Shown here: in pieces, positions 45,313-57,490 of the stretch
How the letters are laid out: each line of letters starts with the position of its first letter
How positions within the stretch are numbered: the stretch's first letter is position 1
Source of the DNA: Enchytraeus crypticus
Lineage: Eukaryota; Annelida; Clitellata; Enchytraeida; Enchytraeidae
Reading direction: 5' to 3'
Length of the DNA: 64,000 nt
NCBI GenBank assembly: GCA_905160935.1
Contig: CAJHZI010000624.1
Span: 61,001 to 125,000, forward strand
The notes under the pieces: model-generated
Database searches by the model: none
The model's input: only the letters and a program-made list of their open reading frames with translations
Told to the model about the DNA's origin: nothing
Translations under genes and position numbers: made by a program

Positions 45313-47783
45313 CCTCTTCGACGTGCTCTAGGGCCCACACATGATCTGATATCTCCAGCGCCTCCCACTCCGCCTGTCAATACAATACAATACAGTGTAC
45401 AATACAGGCGTTACATTATATCACTGCAAAAAAAGATTATATATTAAATTAGATAATATTATATAATAGATTAATATTAAAGAAAAATGGATATGGACAG
45501 ATACACAGAGAGTGACAGACTACAGAGGAGTGAGAGAGAGAGAGAGAGATAGAGAGAGACCTTGAAGGCTTTAGAAGGATCCTGATTGCCCATGGCTGGT
45601 CCAGTCATCTGATCCTGCATCATACGTGTCTGGTCAGCAGCTATCAATCAAATCAAGATAATCGATTAATCAAAAGTCAATCAATAAGTCAATCAATATC
45701 TATATAATTATCAATGTATTTGTAATTTTTTGGGCAGTTTAAGAATCGTATCTTTCCACCATTGGTCAATATTCTGACACTTCTTTCTCGTATCAAATTG
45801 CCTCGGATCAAATTGCCATGGATTGGTGCTTTGACGTCAGTTGATGCAGAGTCTGCTTGAGACGTCCCTGACATTGCCTTATGACGAGAAACTGGACGTT
45901 AAATTCTTATTGATTGATTGTTCGATTGAATCAATCAATCTATCTATCTATCAAATCAATCAATACTTCGTTAATAAGTAAATCAATCACATCAGCACTT
46001 CAATCGATAAAAAGATCAATAAATTATTAGTCATTAGTAATAAATTATTAATCAATTAGTCATTCAGAAATTCAATTCAGTAATCATGCCATAGATAAAT
46101 GAATACAGCAATCAAACTATCAATGTATTAATCTAATAACTCAATCAATCAATAAGTTAGCTGGACCGTATCAAACTGGCCGCACATTAGTAAAATGTGC
46201 GGCAGAAGGCCTGAACGATCAGGGCTTCAATCCCGAGCTCAAAATAATCAATGAACAATAGCAGTAACAATGTCAGTAACAAGATCAATAAATAAAATAA
46301 TCACAAATCAACAGCAGAGAAAAGCAGAGCAATTCATTAAAAGAATCCTTTAAAAATACACTGTGACAGAGCAATAATAAGGGGGCGGTTTGCAAAAGGA
46401 AGTAATAGAAGGAAGAATGCAGGAGAAAAGAGTTAGAGGAAGACCGAGAGATGGAAAGCTGGATGATCTGATAATGTATTCACACATGGCGATGAAAAGG
46501 AAGGCTGAGGATAGAACTGGTTGGACGAGTGATATGCCATGAACCTGCTGGTAGGCAATGCACTAGAAGAAGAAGAAGAAGAAGGTAACAGCTACTTGCT
46601 ACAGACCATTGTCGTGTCCTAGCAGCAGGTTGTACATACTGCGCAATCCAAATACATTGAGGAAATACCACGATGCTGAACTAACCCTGTGTACAATACA
46701 TAACATCCAAATACATTGAGGAAATACCACGAGACTGAACTAACCCTGTATACAATACATAACATCTAAATACATTGAGGAAATACCACGAGGCTGAACT
46801 AACCCTGTGTACAATACATAACATCTAAATACATTGAGGAAATACCACGATGCTGAACTAACCCTGTGTACAATACATAACATCCAGATACATTGAGGAA
46901 ATACCACGAGACTGAACTAACCCTGTATACAATACATAACATCCAAATACATTGAGGAAATACCACGAGACTGAACTAACCCTGTATACAATACATAACA
47001 TCTAAATACATTGAGGAAATACCACGATGCTGAACTAACCCTGTGTACAAAACATAACATCCAAATACATTGAGGAAATACCACAATGCTGAACTAACCC
47101 TGTATACAATACATAACATCTAAATACATTGAGGAAATACCACGAGGCTGAACTAACCCTGTATACAATACATAACATCTAAATACACTGAGGAAATACC
47201 ATGAGGCTGAACTAACCCAGTACACAATACATAGATATCCCGTCACTGCTATCACCTTCCACAGATGAAACTGACGTAACATCAAACTTTTTTTAAGACT
47301 CACTAATTATATTCACACAAAATTGTGCATACATGAAATTCACAATTTTAATGTACTTTAACTAAATAAAATTAGCACCCCGATTCAATAATATCACAAT
47401 ATGTATTTCAATATATTATCATGCAATGGAACAGATCTAAATAGTTCACCTCTATCTATAGCAGCTGGTCTATTTATATTATTGTAAAATATTAGCAATA
47501 CTGATATAAACGAATATTTTTTAAAATATTTTACTAGCACTATATTAGCAGTATTCAACAATATTATAGTTTTATAATACTCGTAAAATACGATGCTAAT
47601 GAAATATAAATCTAAATGCTATATAGATTAGTATGAATTGAAAGTGCTGATACCAGGAGAGACCTACATGAGAAACAAAGACAGGCAGACATACAGAGAG
47701 AGAGAGTGATTCAATGCCTCCCAGCAATCAGTGATTGAGACACATAAAGAGAGAAAAACAGAGAGAGAGAGAGAGAGAGAGAG

Positions 47784-47834
<51 letters not shown>

Positions 47835-48296
47835 TTCAAAGCCTCCAAGTAATCAATGATAGAGAGACATAGAAAGAGATACACAGAGAGAGAGAGACAG
47901 AGTGAGTGATTCAATGCCTTTCAGCAATCAAAGAAAGAGAAAGAGAGGAGAGAGAGAAACAGAGAGATAGATAAACAGACAGACAGACAGACACATACCA
48001 GGAGGCATCCAGATACTGTAGCTCAATGCCTCTCTGCAGCATTGGCTTAAACCTTAGAGTCAGCGGGAATGGAACCTTAGCTGTCCAATACACCGCAACA
48101 ATATAGATACATACATACAAAGCTAGCAGGCATATAAACACACATACACACACAGGCACACAAACACACAACGAGAAACAGGGATACATATATACCCCTA
48201 GCAGGCATATATACACACATACATGTACACATACAGACACACAAATAAGCACAAAGAGAAACCTGGATACATTCATACTGCTAGCAGGCATATAAA

Positions 48297-48328
<32 letters not shown>

Positions 48329-51300
48329 TGCACACACATACACACAATGAGAAACAGGGATACACACATACCGCTAGCAGACACATAAACACACATACAC
48401 GTACACACACAGGCACACAAATAAGCACAAAGAGAAACAAGGATACATTCATACTGCTAGCAGGCATATAAACACACATACACACACGGGCACACAAATA
48501 CACACAAAGCGAAACAGGACCAAGAAACGTACGACGTATTGCACATGTATTCCTTATTACAGGAAAATAGTAGTCACTGATAGCAACTAACTTCTAAACT
48601 CAAACAAAACACAATAGTTAGCAATTTCAGTTGGCAAATTTAAAAATTAATAACTTAGGTTCAGAATTTTGACTTTCAAATACCTGAAGAAACTTAAAAT
48701 GCACGTGTATATAATTAAAATTTATTTTTCAAATTAGCACATTTTAGAAATGCATTTTATAAGGTAAGTGATCAGCTTTACATTAAATCAGTTGAAATGC
48801 AGCTAATAAGGACTCAACAAATCAACTCAATGCAAATTAGCCAAGTAAAACAACTGAAATCATTTGACCAAAAAAACAAAGGTCATGTCATAGGAATAAT
48901 CAGACTAGCTCACAGGTTGAGGTCACTGAAAGTACACTGTTCTGAGTGCCATACACATGTAATCATCATCTTCATCTTCTTCCCTTGAAACTCATTGTAA
49001 CTAGGGTCGGGATTAGAAAATCTTTTAGCAATTTCTGGAACCAATGCGCTCACCAACCGAATGCCCTTTCAGACGTTGATTTGAAATTTAACGATGCCTT
49101 TTACAACACGTGCAGTCCACGGTTGGTCTACTCTTCAGCAACTCAGACACAACACGGATTAAACCATGTAATATGTGCATATAGATGACAACGTACTGGT
49201 GAGAAAGCCGCTGAAGGCCCAGTTGATCCAGCCGCCAATGATGATCATGGGCAGAACATTGGTTAGGTTACCCTTCATCATCTCCGTCATCATACTGGGG
49301 TCTATATACAATACAATACAAAATAAAGAGCATTGGATTTGAACTACTACAGCTACTGCAGAGCAGTACAGAAAGCATACTTGTAAAAGCAAAAGCTAAG
49401 GTTTACGTCAGTTTCCTCACTCGAAAGCGATGTCAGTAACGGGTGAGCCCAGGATTTGAACCGCTCACATACTGATCCGCGGGGTCAAGTACCATACAAT
49501 ACAATGTATACGAGCAGCATATAGGTTATATTGAGGGTCATAGTCTAATGCATCATATTAGAATCTATAATATAATAGTTCAAAGAAAATTACAACAACA
49601 GCACTTGGCAATATAATGCCTAATAGTACATAAATGTAAAAGCACCACATTAATTAGCGCGCCATCTTTTGTCTCAACTACCCACTGGCAGGTCCATGGT
49701 ATATATCGCCTCCACTCTTCTATGTCTTCCGTTTTCCTCTTCATGTCCACGTACGAGTGGGTCTTTAAATCATCTAACATACCTAATCTCGGTCTGCCTC
49801 TGCCTCTATTTTCTTCCATTCTATGATCTCTTTTAGTTGATTGTTATCATACTAGACTATCAATACAATACAATACATTACAATACAATACAGAAATGAA
49901 CAACACCGCATATAATTGGAGTGTTATATAATAGAGATTATGCAGAGAATTGACAGGTTGATCTAACCAGTCATGGGATTCTTCATGACTTGCTCTCTCT
50001 TTATATAATACAATACATTACAATACTATACAGAAATGAACAACACTGTATAATAAGAGTATTATATAGTAGAGACTAAGTAAAGAGTAGACAGGTTGAT
50101 CTAACCAGTCATGGGGTTCTTCATGACTTGCTCTCTCTTCTGAGTCTTGAAGAAGCCGTTCTGCTCGTTGTTGAAGAAATGCTTCCTCATCTGAAACGAC
50201 TGCACACACACGCACATCACATTACACACACACACATCACATTACAAACACGTGCCACATTACATACATATCTACAGCACACACACGCACAACACATTAC
50301 ACACACACACATCACATTACAAACACGTGCCACATTACATACATATCTACAGCACATACACGCACATCATATTACAAACACGTGCCACATTACATACATA
50401 TCTACAGCACATAAACACGAACGCATGCACACATATCACATTACACACACAAGCCACATCATGTGTATGTGTGAGTACACATAAACACACACTGGCTGGA
50501 GCCAGTGGCGATGTCAGTAAGATACTCGACCGCGGATCAGTATGTGAGGGGTTCAAATCCTGTCTCGCCCATCACTGCCATCGCTTTCGAGTAAGGAAAC
50601 TGACGTTAACATTAGCTTTACCAGCTTCACATAAGTGCGTGCTACTTGTTAAACTTTCTGAGGTTAAAATTTGAAATTTTTGGCAAATGATAATCAAAGT
50701 ATCAGTTACACTTTTATACTCAGTTTAAATTTTAAAGCCAGTGCATATACGTTCCTTTACTTGTAAACATTTATATCTCTTAAAATATACACAACAGAGA
50801 AAAACATTTCATTAAACGCTAGCCAAGTATGTCACATTTAATTATGTTTAGCTGGAACCACTTCCTGATTCGTCGCTTTATAATTGCAACTATTTCAAAC
50901 AATGAAACATATCATCGATGAAAGCCCTCTAACCAGCCTGTCGGGTGTTCTGTCTATGTTAAGCTGTCTTACAAGTGAAGCATTTACCTGGATTAACGCA
51001 TACGCGAACAACTCGCGCAATAGTTTAACCTGTACACCAAACATTCCATCTAGGAGAACCACTGATTGCTATTGGCTACGCATTTGTTATACGCACTCAC
51101 CTGCTTAGGAAGAAATCTTCCATTTTCTCTCAGCATGCGACTTCTCATCAACGCCTGACTGCAAGCACAAAAAGATAAAATACATATAAACTATTTAAGA
51201 TTTGTTCTAGATTACCTCAACGGAATTCTAAATGTTATTTTATTACAGTAATTTTTCTACATCATCATCATTATTATCTTCCCTTTAATCCCAATTTAGA

Positions 51301-52632
51301 TAGGGTCATTTTTTAAGATTAGTAATTGTTCAGAATAGTACATTAAAAGTAGAATAAGGAATTAATCTCTCTCTCTCTTTCTCTCTCTAGTGATCTGTTA
51401 AGTGGCAGGTCTACGGTACATATTCCTACTGACATGTTACTTTTTCATGCTTCACAATGAGCACTTCGTCATCAATGAATTAAGCCCTGCTATGCCTTAT
51501 CTACACTTTAATGTAGCCTATAGCTTGGGAAAATATAGCTTCTGAGATGGTTTCCAATTGCCTCCCTCAGTTCATGCTTGATCGCTTCTTACAGTTAACA
51601 GTTGGATTATTCTTCAGTGTCCCTGACACAACAAGGGAAAATAACCCTAAACCAATTCATATAATCAAATGGTGTAAGTAGAAACCTAAAACACAAATTT
51701 AATCATTTTTGGCACAGAATTAAACAAATTTAAACAATCTGTTATCGTTTAATTCCCCGTTAGATAGTCACTCAAAACATACCCTGTGGATGTTAAACAT
51801 GTATGTCTATCTGATTTTTTATAAATTGCATAACCAACTTATTGCCGAGTTTATTAACTACAGTCAGTATTAACCAACTAAATGTAGAACTGGAACTAAT
51901 TAAGAGCTGGTGTAGCTAGAAGAACTGGTTAAAAGCTGGTGGAGCTAGTGCTGGTGTAGCTGATGTAACTGGTTAAGAGCTGGTAGAACTGATTAAGAGC
52001 TAGTGGAACTAGTTAAGAGCTAGTGGAACTGGTTAAGAGCTGGTGCTGGTGCAGCTGATGGAACTGGTTAAGAGCTGGTAGAACTGATTAAGAGCTAGTG
52101 GAACTGGTTAAGAGCTAGTGGAACTGGTTAAGAGCTGGTGCTGGTGCAGCTAATGGAACTGGTTAAGAGCTAGTGGAACTGGTTAAGAGCTAGATAGAAC
52201 TAGTTACGGTCTGGTGGAGCTGGTGGAACCGGTTTAGAGATAGTGGAGCTGATTAAGGGCTGGTGGAGACGGTGCTGGTGAAGTTGGATCCTGTACTGAT
52301 GTAGTTGTCGGAACCGGTTGAGTGTTAGTAGAACTGAAAATATTTTGGGCTTCCTTTCCCTTTAACATGACACCTAGCATCTACTATGTGCTCCTATCTA
52401 GAGGAACTCGCTAAAAAATGAGAGCTAATGGAACCAGTCCCCCTGAGCCCTCCCAATACTTTAAACCACGGTTATAATATAACCTGTCAGCTATCTGCTG
52501 GAGTTCAACTTTCTTCTCAGACGACAGCAGGATGGTGACATAATGTCTGATGATCCCTACGAGAAAGGTTATGACGACTATAGGCAGAAACACCCAGACC
52601 CTAATGTTAGAGTCCAACAACAGCTCTGCCAT
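45260..52632 (-). CDS. EMC3: EMC3, ER membrane complex subunit 3 (8 exons)
   Basis: EMC3 is the Oxa1/YidC-like core subunit of the ER membrane protein complex, which inserts tail-anchored and multipass proteins. Coding exons, minus strand: 52484-52632, 51101-51158, 50106-50199, 49197-49301, 47999-48080, 46607-46686, 45561-45640, 45260-45373. Phases agree and total 762 nt (253 aa plus TAG). Signatures in order: [20 protein letters not shown] (first membrane segment), [114 protein letters not shown] and [19 protein letters not shown]. The vertebrate protein is 261 aa; here the last 17 residues ([17 protein letters not shown]) do not resemble the usual C-terminus and come from a minisatellite. 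Exons 3, 6 and 8 border tandem copies of their own edges. Confidence 0.96.
45600..46600. other. EMC3 intron 6: SINE tail and LINE 3' end
   Basis: 45815-45940 has the SINE F tail (gagacgtccctgacattgcc, gaaactggacgttaaattc) running into (TTGA)n. 46385-46585 is a plus-oriented LINE C-terminal tail ending gtaggcaatgcactag and a (GAA)n run. That run stops about 20 bp from the exon 6 donor at 46607. Confidence 0.8.
46640..47240 (-). repeat. Exon-edge array: EMC3 exon 6 acceptor, 59 bp x 10
   Basis: ctaaccc (complement of the acceptor edge) occurs at 46681, 46740, 46799 and so on every 59 bp to 47212. Minus-strand unit: tgtacacag|GGTTAGTTCAGCATCGTGG, TATTTCCTCAATGTATTTGG, then intron-like spacer. 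The copy at 46686 is the real exon 6 start; nine upstream copies carry the acceptor and about 40 bases of exon 6. Copies differ by a few substitutions. Confidence 0.95.
47640..47990. repeat. GA-rich tract with possible exon 5 edge relics
   Basis: GA microsatellites interleaved with three copies of gattcaatgcctcccagcaatc-like sequence. These resemble part of EMC3 exon 5 (plus view ctcaatgcctctctgcag). A taccaggag at 47651 resembles the exon 5 donor. Diverged; may be relics of a further exon-edge array. Confidence 0.5.
48110..48500. repeat. About 90-bp CA-rich tandem repeat in EMC3 intron 4
   Basis: Four to five units containing ctagcaggcatataaacaca and gagaaacagggatacat, with CA runs between. 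No exon sequence visible. Confidence 0.85.
48962..49160 (+). repeat. Repeat C copy in EMC3 intron 4
   Basis: cttcccttgaaactcattgt, aactagggtcggga, caatttctggaaccaatgcg, accgaatgccctttcagacg, gtgcagtccacggttggtct. One of the longer copies. Confidence 0.85.
49392..49492 (-). repeat. SINE A copy in EMC3 intron 3
   Basis: Minus strand: gcggatcagtatgtgagcgg, gttcaaatcctgggctcacc, cgttactgacatcgctttcg, gaaactgacgtaaacc. Head truncated. Confidence 0.85.
49660..49835 (-). mobile_element. LINE C-terminal tail remnant in EMC3 intron 3
   Basis: Minus strand reads [20 protein letters not shown], then [19 protein letters not shown], the same tail as at 8940-9100. 5'-truncated. Confidence 0.85.
49860..50200 (-). 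repeat. Exon-edge duplication: EMC3 exon 3 donor end, 138 bp x 2
   Basis: The last about 31 bases of exon 3 and its donor (minus strand GTCATGAAGAACCCCATGAC TG|gttaga) recur at 49963-49993 with one difference. The intron-side flank (caatacattacaatac..., cagaaatgaacaaca) is duplicated with it. Two copies only: the youngest-looking state of the exon-edge pattern in this gene. Confidence 0.92.
50205..50470. repeat. 61-bp CA-rich tandem repeat
   Basis: Three to four units of acattacaaacacgtgccac and attacatacatatctacagc. Lies in EMC3 intron 2, beginning at the exon 3 acceptor. Confidence 0.9.
50491..50632 (+). repeat. SINE A copy in EMC3 intron 2
   Basis: ggctggagccagtggcgatg, tcagtaagatactcgaccgc, gttcaaatcctgtctcgccc, gaaactgacgttaacattag, ctttaccagctt. 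Confidence 0.9.
51890..52335. repeat. About 20-bp minisatellite in EMC3 intron 1
   Basis: Variants of gagctagtggaactggttaa, about 20 units with mixed order. No match to EMC3 exon 1. Confidence 0.9.
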
Positions 52633-52864
52633 GTTTGTTAGTTATGCGCTCTTTACTCGTTCATACAACGATGATCTTAGTGAGCGATACTGAAATAGAT
52701 CAATTGTCAAATTCATCAGGTTTGAAGTGATCGAAATTTAAATAACAGTAATATGCAGTACTAATAATCACAAATAGCAATAGTTATTTAATGATAATAT
52801 CATCGTTATCTTCCATTGAATCTCAATAATTATATCATCATCGAAATAGTACTAAAAATAACAA

Positions 52865-52912
<48 letters not shown>

Positions 52913-53187
52913 ACAAAGTCGTGTTCGTATTGGCATTTATAACTCAAGAACGGCTGGACAGATTTTAATGATCTCGGACATTTTGGATTCGTCTCCAGCA
53001 GCTCCTACATAATATCCAATAAAATATTTTAAAAATAATATTCTACTGACAAAAAAAATGGATAAACTAAAACATGTCAAAATCACAACATGCTCCCATC
53101 TGTTGAGTGACTTGCATCTATAAATACTACTATTTTACTATTAGAATACAAAATGTTGAAGTCATCTATTCAACATTTTCTAACGGA

Positions 53188-53265
53188 AGCATCGATAGCC
53201 CAGTGGTATAGGTGTTAGACTTTAGATCACGTGGTCCGGGGTTCGATTCTGGCTCGGGTCACTTT
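53188..53265 (+). repeat. tRNA-like SINE G
   Basis: tagcccagtggtataggtgt (box A) and ggggttcgattctggctcgg (box B) at tRNA spacing. No clean cloverleaf with paired acceptor ends, and a related copy lies at 29400-29478, so a SINE head rather than a tRNA gene. Confidence 0.7.
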
Positions 53266-53344
53266 AATTTGTTAAAATTTGATTAAATTTTATAAGTTTC
53301 ATAAGAATAAAAATTGTGCAATTTTTTCAATTGTAATATATCAA

Positions 53345-53395
53345 ACAAAATAGAGAGATAGATAGACAGATAGAGAGATAAATAGAAATAGAGAT

Positions 53396-53452
<57 letters not shown>

Positions 53453-53665
53453 TAGATATATAGATACATAGAGAGAGAGATAGATAGCTAGATAGAGAGA
53501 GATAGGAGAGAGAGCGAGCGAGAGAGAGAGAGATAGATAGATAAATAGATAGATAGATATAGAGAGAAAGAGAGAAAAAGTGAGAGGAGGTAGAGAGAGG
53601 GAGAGAAGGAGGGAGAGGAGGGAGAGAGAGGGATAGAGGGAGAGATAGAAAGATAGAGATAGAGG

Positions 53666-53717
<52 letters not shown>

Positions 53718-53765
53718 TAGGTAGGTAGGTAGGTAGGTAGATAGGTAGGTAGGTAGGTAGGTAGG

Positions 53766-53829
<64 letters not shown>

Positions 53830-53891
53830 AAGTTAGATAGATAGATAGATAGTTAGATAGAGAGAGAGAGAGAGAGATAGATAGATGTGCT

Positions 53892-53959
<68 letters not shown>

Positions 53960-54030
53960 GAGACAGAGATAGATAGATAGATAGATAGACAGACAGAGAG
54001 ACAGACAGACAGATAGCTGGATATTGTTGA
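53345..54030. repeat. Large GA/GATA/GGTA/GACA microsatellite block
   Basis: Nearly 700 bp of purine-rich tetranucleotides: GA runs, (GGTA)n at 53712-53765, (GATA)n at 53765-53940, GACA units to 54020. Strong strand asymmetry. Confidence 0.95.
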
Positions 54031-55639
54031 TGGGCGGTACGAAGTCCGCCGGGTCAGCTAGTTTATAATAAAACAACAATAATCGTCATGGACCAAAATA
54101 TGTCCTAGCTACCCTGTCAATACTAAATAATAATAACAGTTGGAGTGCAACAGCTATCAATGACAACATCGAGCACTATGTAGACAAAATCAAACCGGCG
54201 AGCAAAAAGAAGGTCCAAAAAAGGTGCAAATTCCCAAATCCAGAAAATCAGTCCAAAGTACCTCTAGGGCTGAAATATGTCCTAGCTACTAATTTTATTG
54301 CAGACTAAGGATCCAGGAATTCGAATAAATATAATTTTAACACTATTATCTACCGACGTATGAAGCAGAATTTTTACAAACAAAAGAAAATCTATGAATC
54401 AATACTGCTACCATGAACACAGGTCGGTACTTCATATTAAAATTAAACTAATTAAATTTTTCTTGGGAGTGATTATCTGGCTTTTTAATTAGCACCTCTT
54501 TTGGATCATCTTGTTGCTCGCCGGCTTGGATTCGTCTCAATTGCGCTCGATGTTGTCATTGGAGAGTGGCACTATTATCATTAACCGACAAGTCAACACG
54601 AGCTTGACCCGTGCTATATAGTCAAATCCATATTCACATAAATAATACACAAGTAACTACTAAATACTGTGATAGAAAGCTTCAACGAAGGAAAGACAAT
54701 ATAAAACTATTTAATAAATGCAAACAAAATAAACAATAATCGTATTTAGAATTTCTGTAACATTCGCTATTATTTACATTTTTCACAAAAATATTGATAA
54801 ATAAGAAGTGCTGCTGCTGCCAAGTTGCCAACTACTCATAAAATCATTGAGCCCAAATTTAATGAACACTGCGTTAATGATAAAGAAAAGATAACGATTT
54901 ACTAGATTAGATCGTTCGCTCTCAAGTGTCGTATATACAGTGTTGTATATTATTTGTGTGTGTATTATCTAGTTACTAATATTTTATTTGTATTTGTATA
55001 CTCATTTGGCTAGCTTTAAAGAGGTACGGTTTATTAGATCTCACACTGTAGGCCTTTGGACCAAATAGTGCTCACTAGGATAATCTAATAACAACACGAA
55101 CACGATCCTTTAATATAATATTGAATGGTTTCTATTCTATGTTGCAGGTAATACACACCATTGCAAGTGGCTCGTCTACTTGACTTAATTAGCATCTGAA
55201 TACGTTGACATCTGGAAAACCGTCCACCCTACAACTATTTTCTACTACATGTACAAATCTGCAATCTGCGATGCCATCTCATTAACTACATCAAACAACT
55301 GAAACCGCGAACAACTAATACCTACTCTTGTACAACTGACTTCTTATCACTAACTAGCTTTTTTATACCGGACACTGTTTGCTTTTATATACACAATTAA
55401 CCGGATATACTAACAAACCAGATACCCTAACATTGAGAGTATCTCTACACCAATCGATTTTACTTCCTGCGGAAATACGTGTTTTGCTGTATCATATCAG
55501 AGCTCAAATCTACTTCCGCCCAGAAATACCTATTCCAATGCTTAAATAACTAGAACTCTTTCTATTTCCGGTTTATAGACTAATACATACACAAAGTGAT
55601 GAATATATAAATTACAATCAGGAACCACAACAACAACGA

Positions 55640-55895
55640 CTCTATATACCACACAAGAGATACAGTCGGTCCTTTAAATTAATTAGTCTAGAGCGACCAA
55701 GCATTCCTTCTCTCGAAAAGCTGTCTTGGCACTCCTGCCAGCATGCTGCCCCACAAATCTGAAACTCTGTTCCATACTTTGGACTGATTTTCTGGATTTT
55801 GGAATTTGCACCGTTTTTGAATCTTCTTTTTGCTCGGCGACTTGATTTTGTCTCAATAGTGCTCGATGTTGTCATTGATTACTATAGCACTCTAA

Positions 55896-55941
<46 letters not shown>

Positions 55942-56070
55942 AACTCTGCACACCCTCAATTTCTCCTGATCAGCCTTTCCATTTTTCAGAAGAGTTTCAA
56001 AGACTGTTCTATAAAGATCTGTTAGATCTTTTCGGCAATAGCTATAAATAGAACATTGGGGACACCAAAT
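55640..56070 (+). mobile_element. LINE C-terminal remnant and 3' end
   Basis: gagcgaccaagcattccttc parallels gagcgacctagcattccttc at 26710, then the shared 3' sequence at 55775-55900 and (TTA)n at 55897-55940. A second piece, cctgatcagcctttccattt to gtttcaaagactgttct, matches the C-terminal tail of the 26275 element. Rearranged. Confidence 0.7.
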
Positions 56071-57357
56071 GTAAACAGTGGACAAGAAAACGTAAACACT
56101 GCATACAATACCATTGAAATGTACTAGTTCCTCATAAAATATCTAATACAAGCTTTCTTTAGAAATGTTATTTACTTTACAACCTACTATACGGATATTA
56201 ATTAAAGAATAACTTAACACTTATAGTTTAACTCTGACACCCATTATAACGATATGCATGCATTATAACGAAGTTATAATGTAGACCCATTACATTTACA
56301 TGTAAATATATGTATCAGATGTCAACATAAACAAACCAGTGTTAACATGCAACAAAATATGTTTTCAATTACTGAACTGATCTGTTAAAAGCTCTTCTCT
56401 TCAATCTACAACAACAACCCAAATAATGCTCATATTTTAAATTTATTCCGTATATTATCTAGTGACACACATGTTATATGCACGTGCAGTAGAGTTTTGA
56501 TCCTTTCTTACTGTTGCTGTTGCTGTTTTTTTCATTATTTCCCATTTTTCTTCTTCATGGTTATTAGTACTCGTTGCCTTTTATTGGAGCTTCAATAGCA
56601 ATAGCAGCCACCATATAAGCAGCACCTCTAAAAACAGCACATTTAAAAGCAGCACCTCTACATCTCACTTCGGTTTTCTCTCCAGTAATAAACTTCAGGT
56701 TGGTCAGCAGATGAAACCTTCTTCGCATGTTCATTCAATTAGCCAGAATTTAAGAAAAATTTCCAGTCCAATATCACGAGTGTGTCAAGTCGTTGAGAAG
56801 CTGTTAATTTCTGACCTGAACGTTAAGTACACTACAATCTACCGTAGGCCTACATGTTAATACTTACGATAGAAATCATGCGTCAAAATGACTATATTAT
56901 AAGTTGCAAGAAAATAAATAAAATTAATCAACTTCACTAATCTGTTTTAAAGACAACAACTAATTGTTAACCCGTACAATAAGGTAAAAGCCAGCATTAA
57001 ATACAATATTATTAAACTATCAGTTTAATAATAATAATTATTATTATTATTATAAAAATAAATCAATTTCCGAAACATTTCACTTTATTAAAGAATTTTA
57101 TCAACTAAATAAGCACAAGTTAACAATCATTCAAATTAAATCAAATCAAAGTCATTCAATATAGTATTGCGATCTGCAATTAAATACATCAACTAAATGT
57201 TCATAGTTGAACAAAACAAAATTGGAACATTTTATTCTTGTTTATTATTGCTTCATTTCATTTATTATTTCTACAAACCCATAAATTAATTAATTCAAAA
57301 GGTGAGTTTAATGAAAAATTAATAAACCTAGATTCCTAAGTCATACTGACTCATGCA

Positions 57358-57490
57358 TAATTTGGAAGGAGCCAGTGGCAATGTCGGTAAGATATTCGAT
57401 CGCGGATCAGTATATGCGGGGTTAGAATCCTGTGCTCGCCTGTCACCGACATCGTCTCCGAGTGAGGAATCTGACGTTAACATTAGCTTT
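57358..57490 (+). repeat. SINE A copy
   Basis: ggaaggagccagtggcaatg, tcggtaagatattcgatcgc, gttagaatcctgtgctcgcc, gaatctgacgttaacattag. Diverged at box B. Confidence 0.88.

Noticed and set aside
50884-51108. 74-codon plus-strand frame
   Set aside because: Overlaps EMC3 exon 2 on the opposite strand; shadow frame.
53188-53265. tRNA gene
   Set aside because: Has box A and box B but no convincing acceptor stem or anticodon arm, and a relative exists at 29400-29478; called a SINE.
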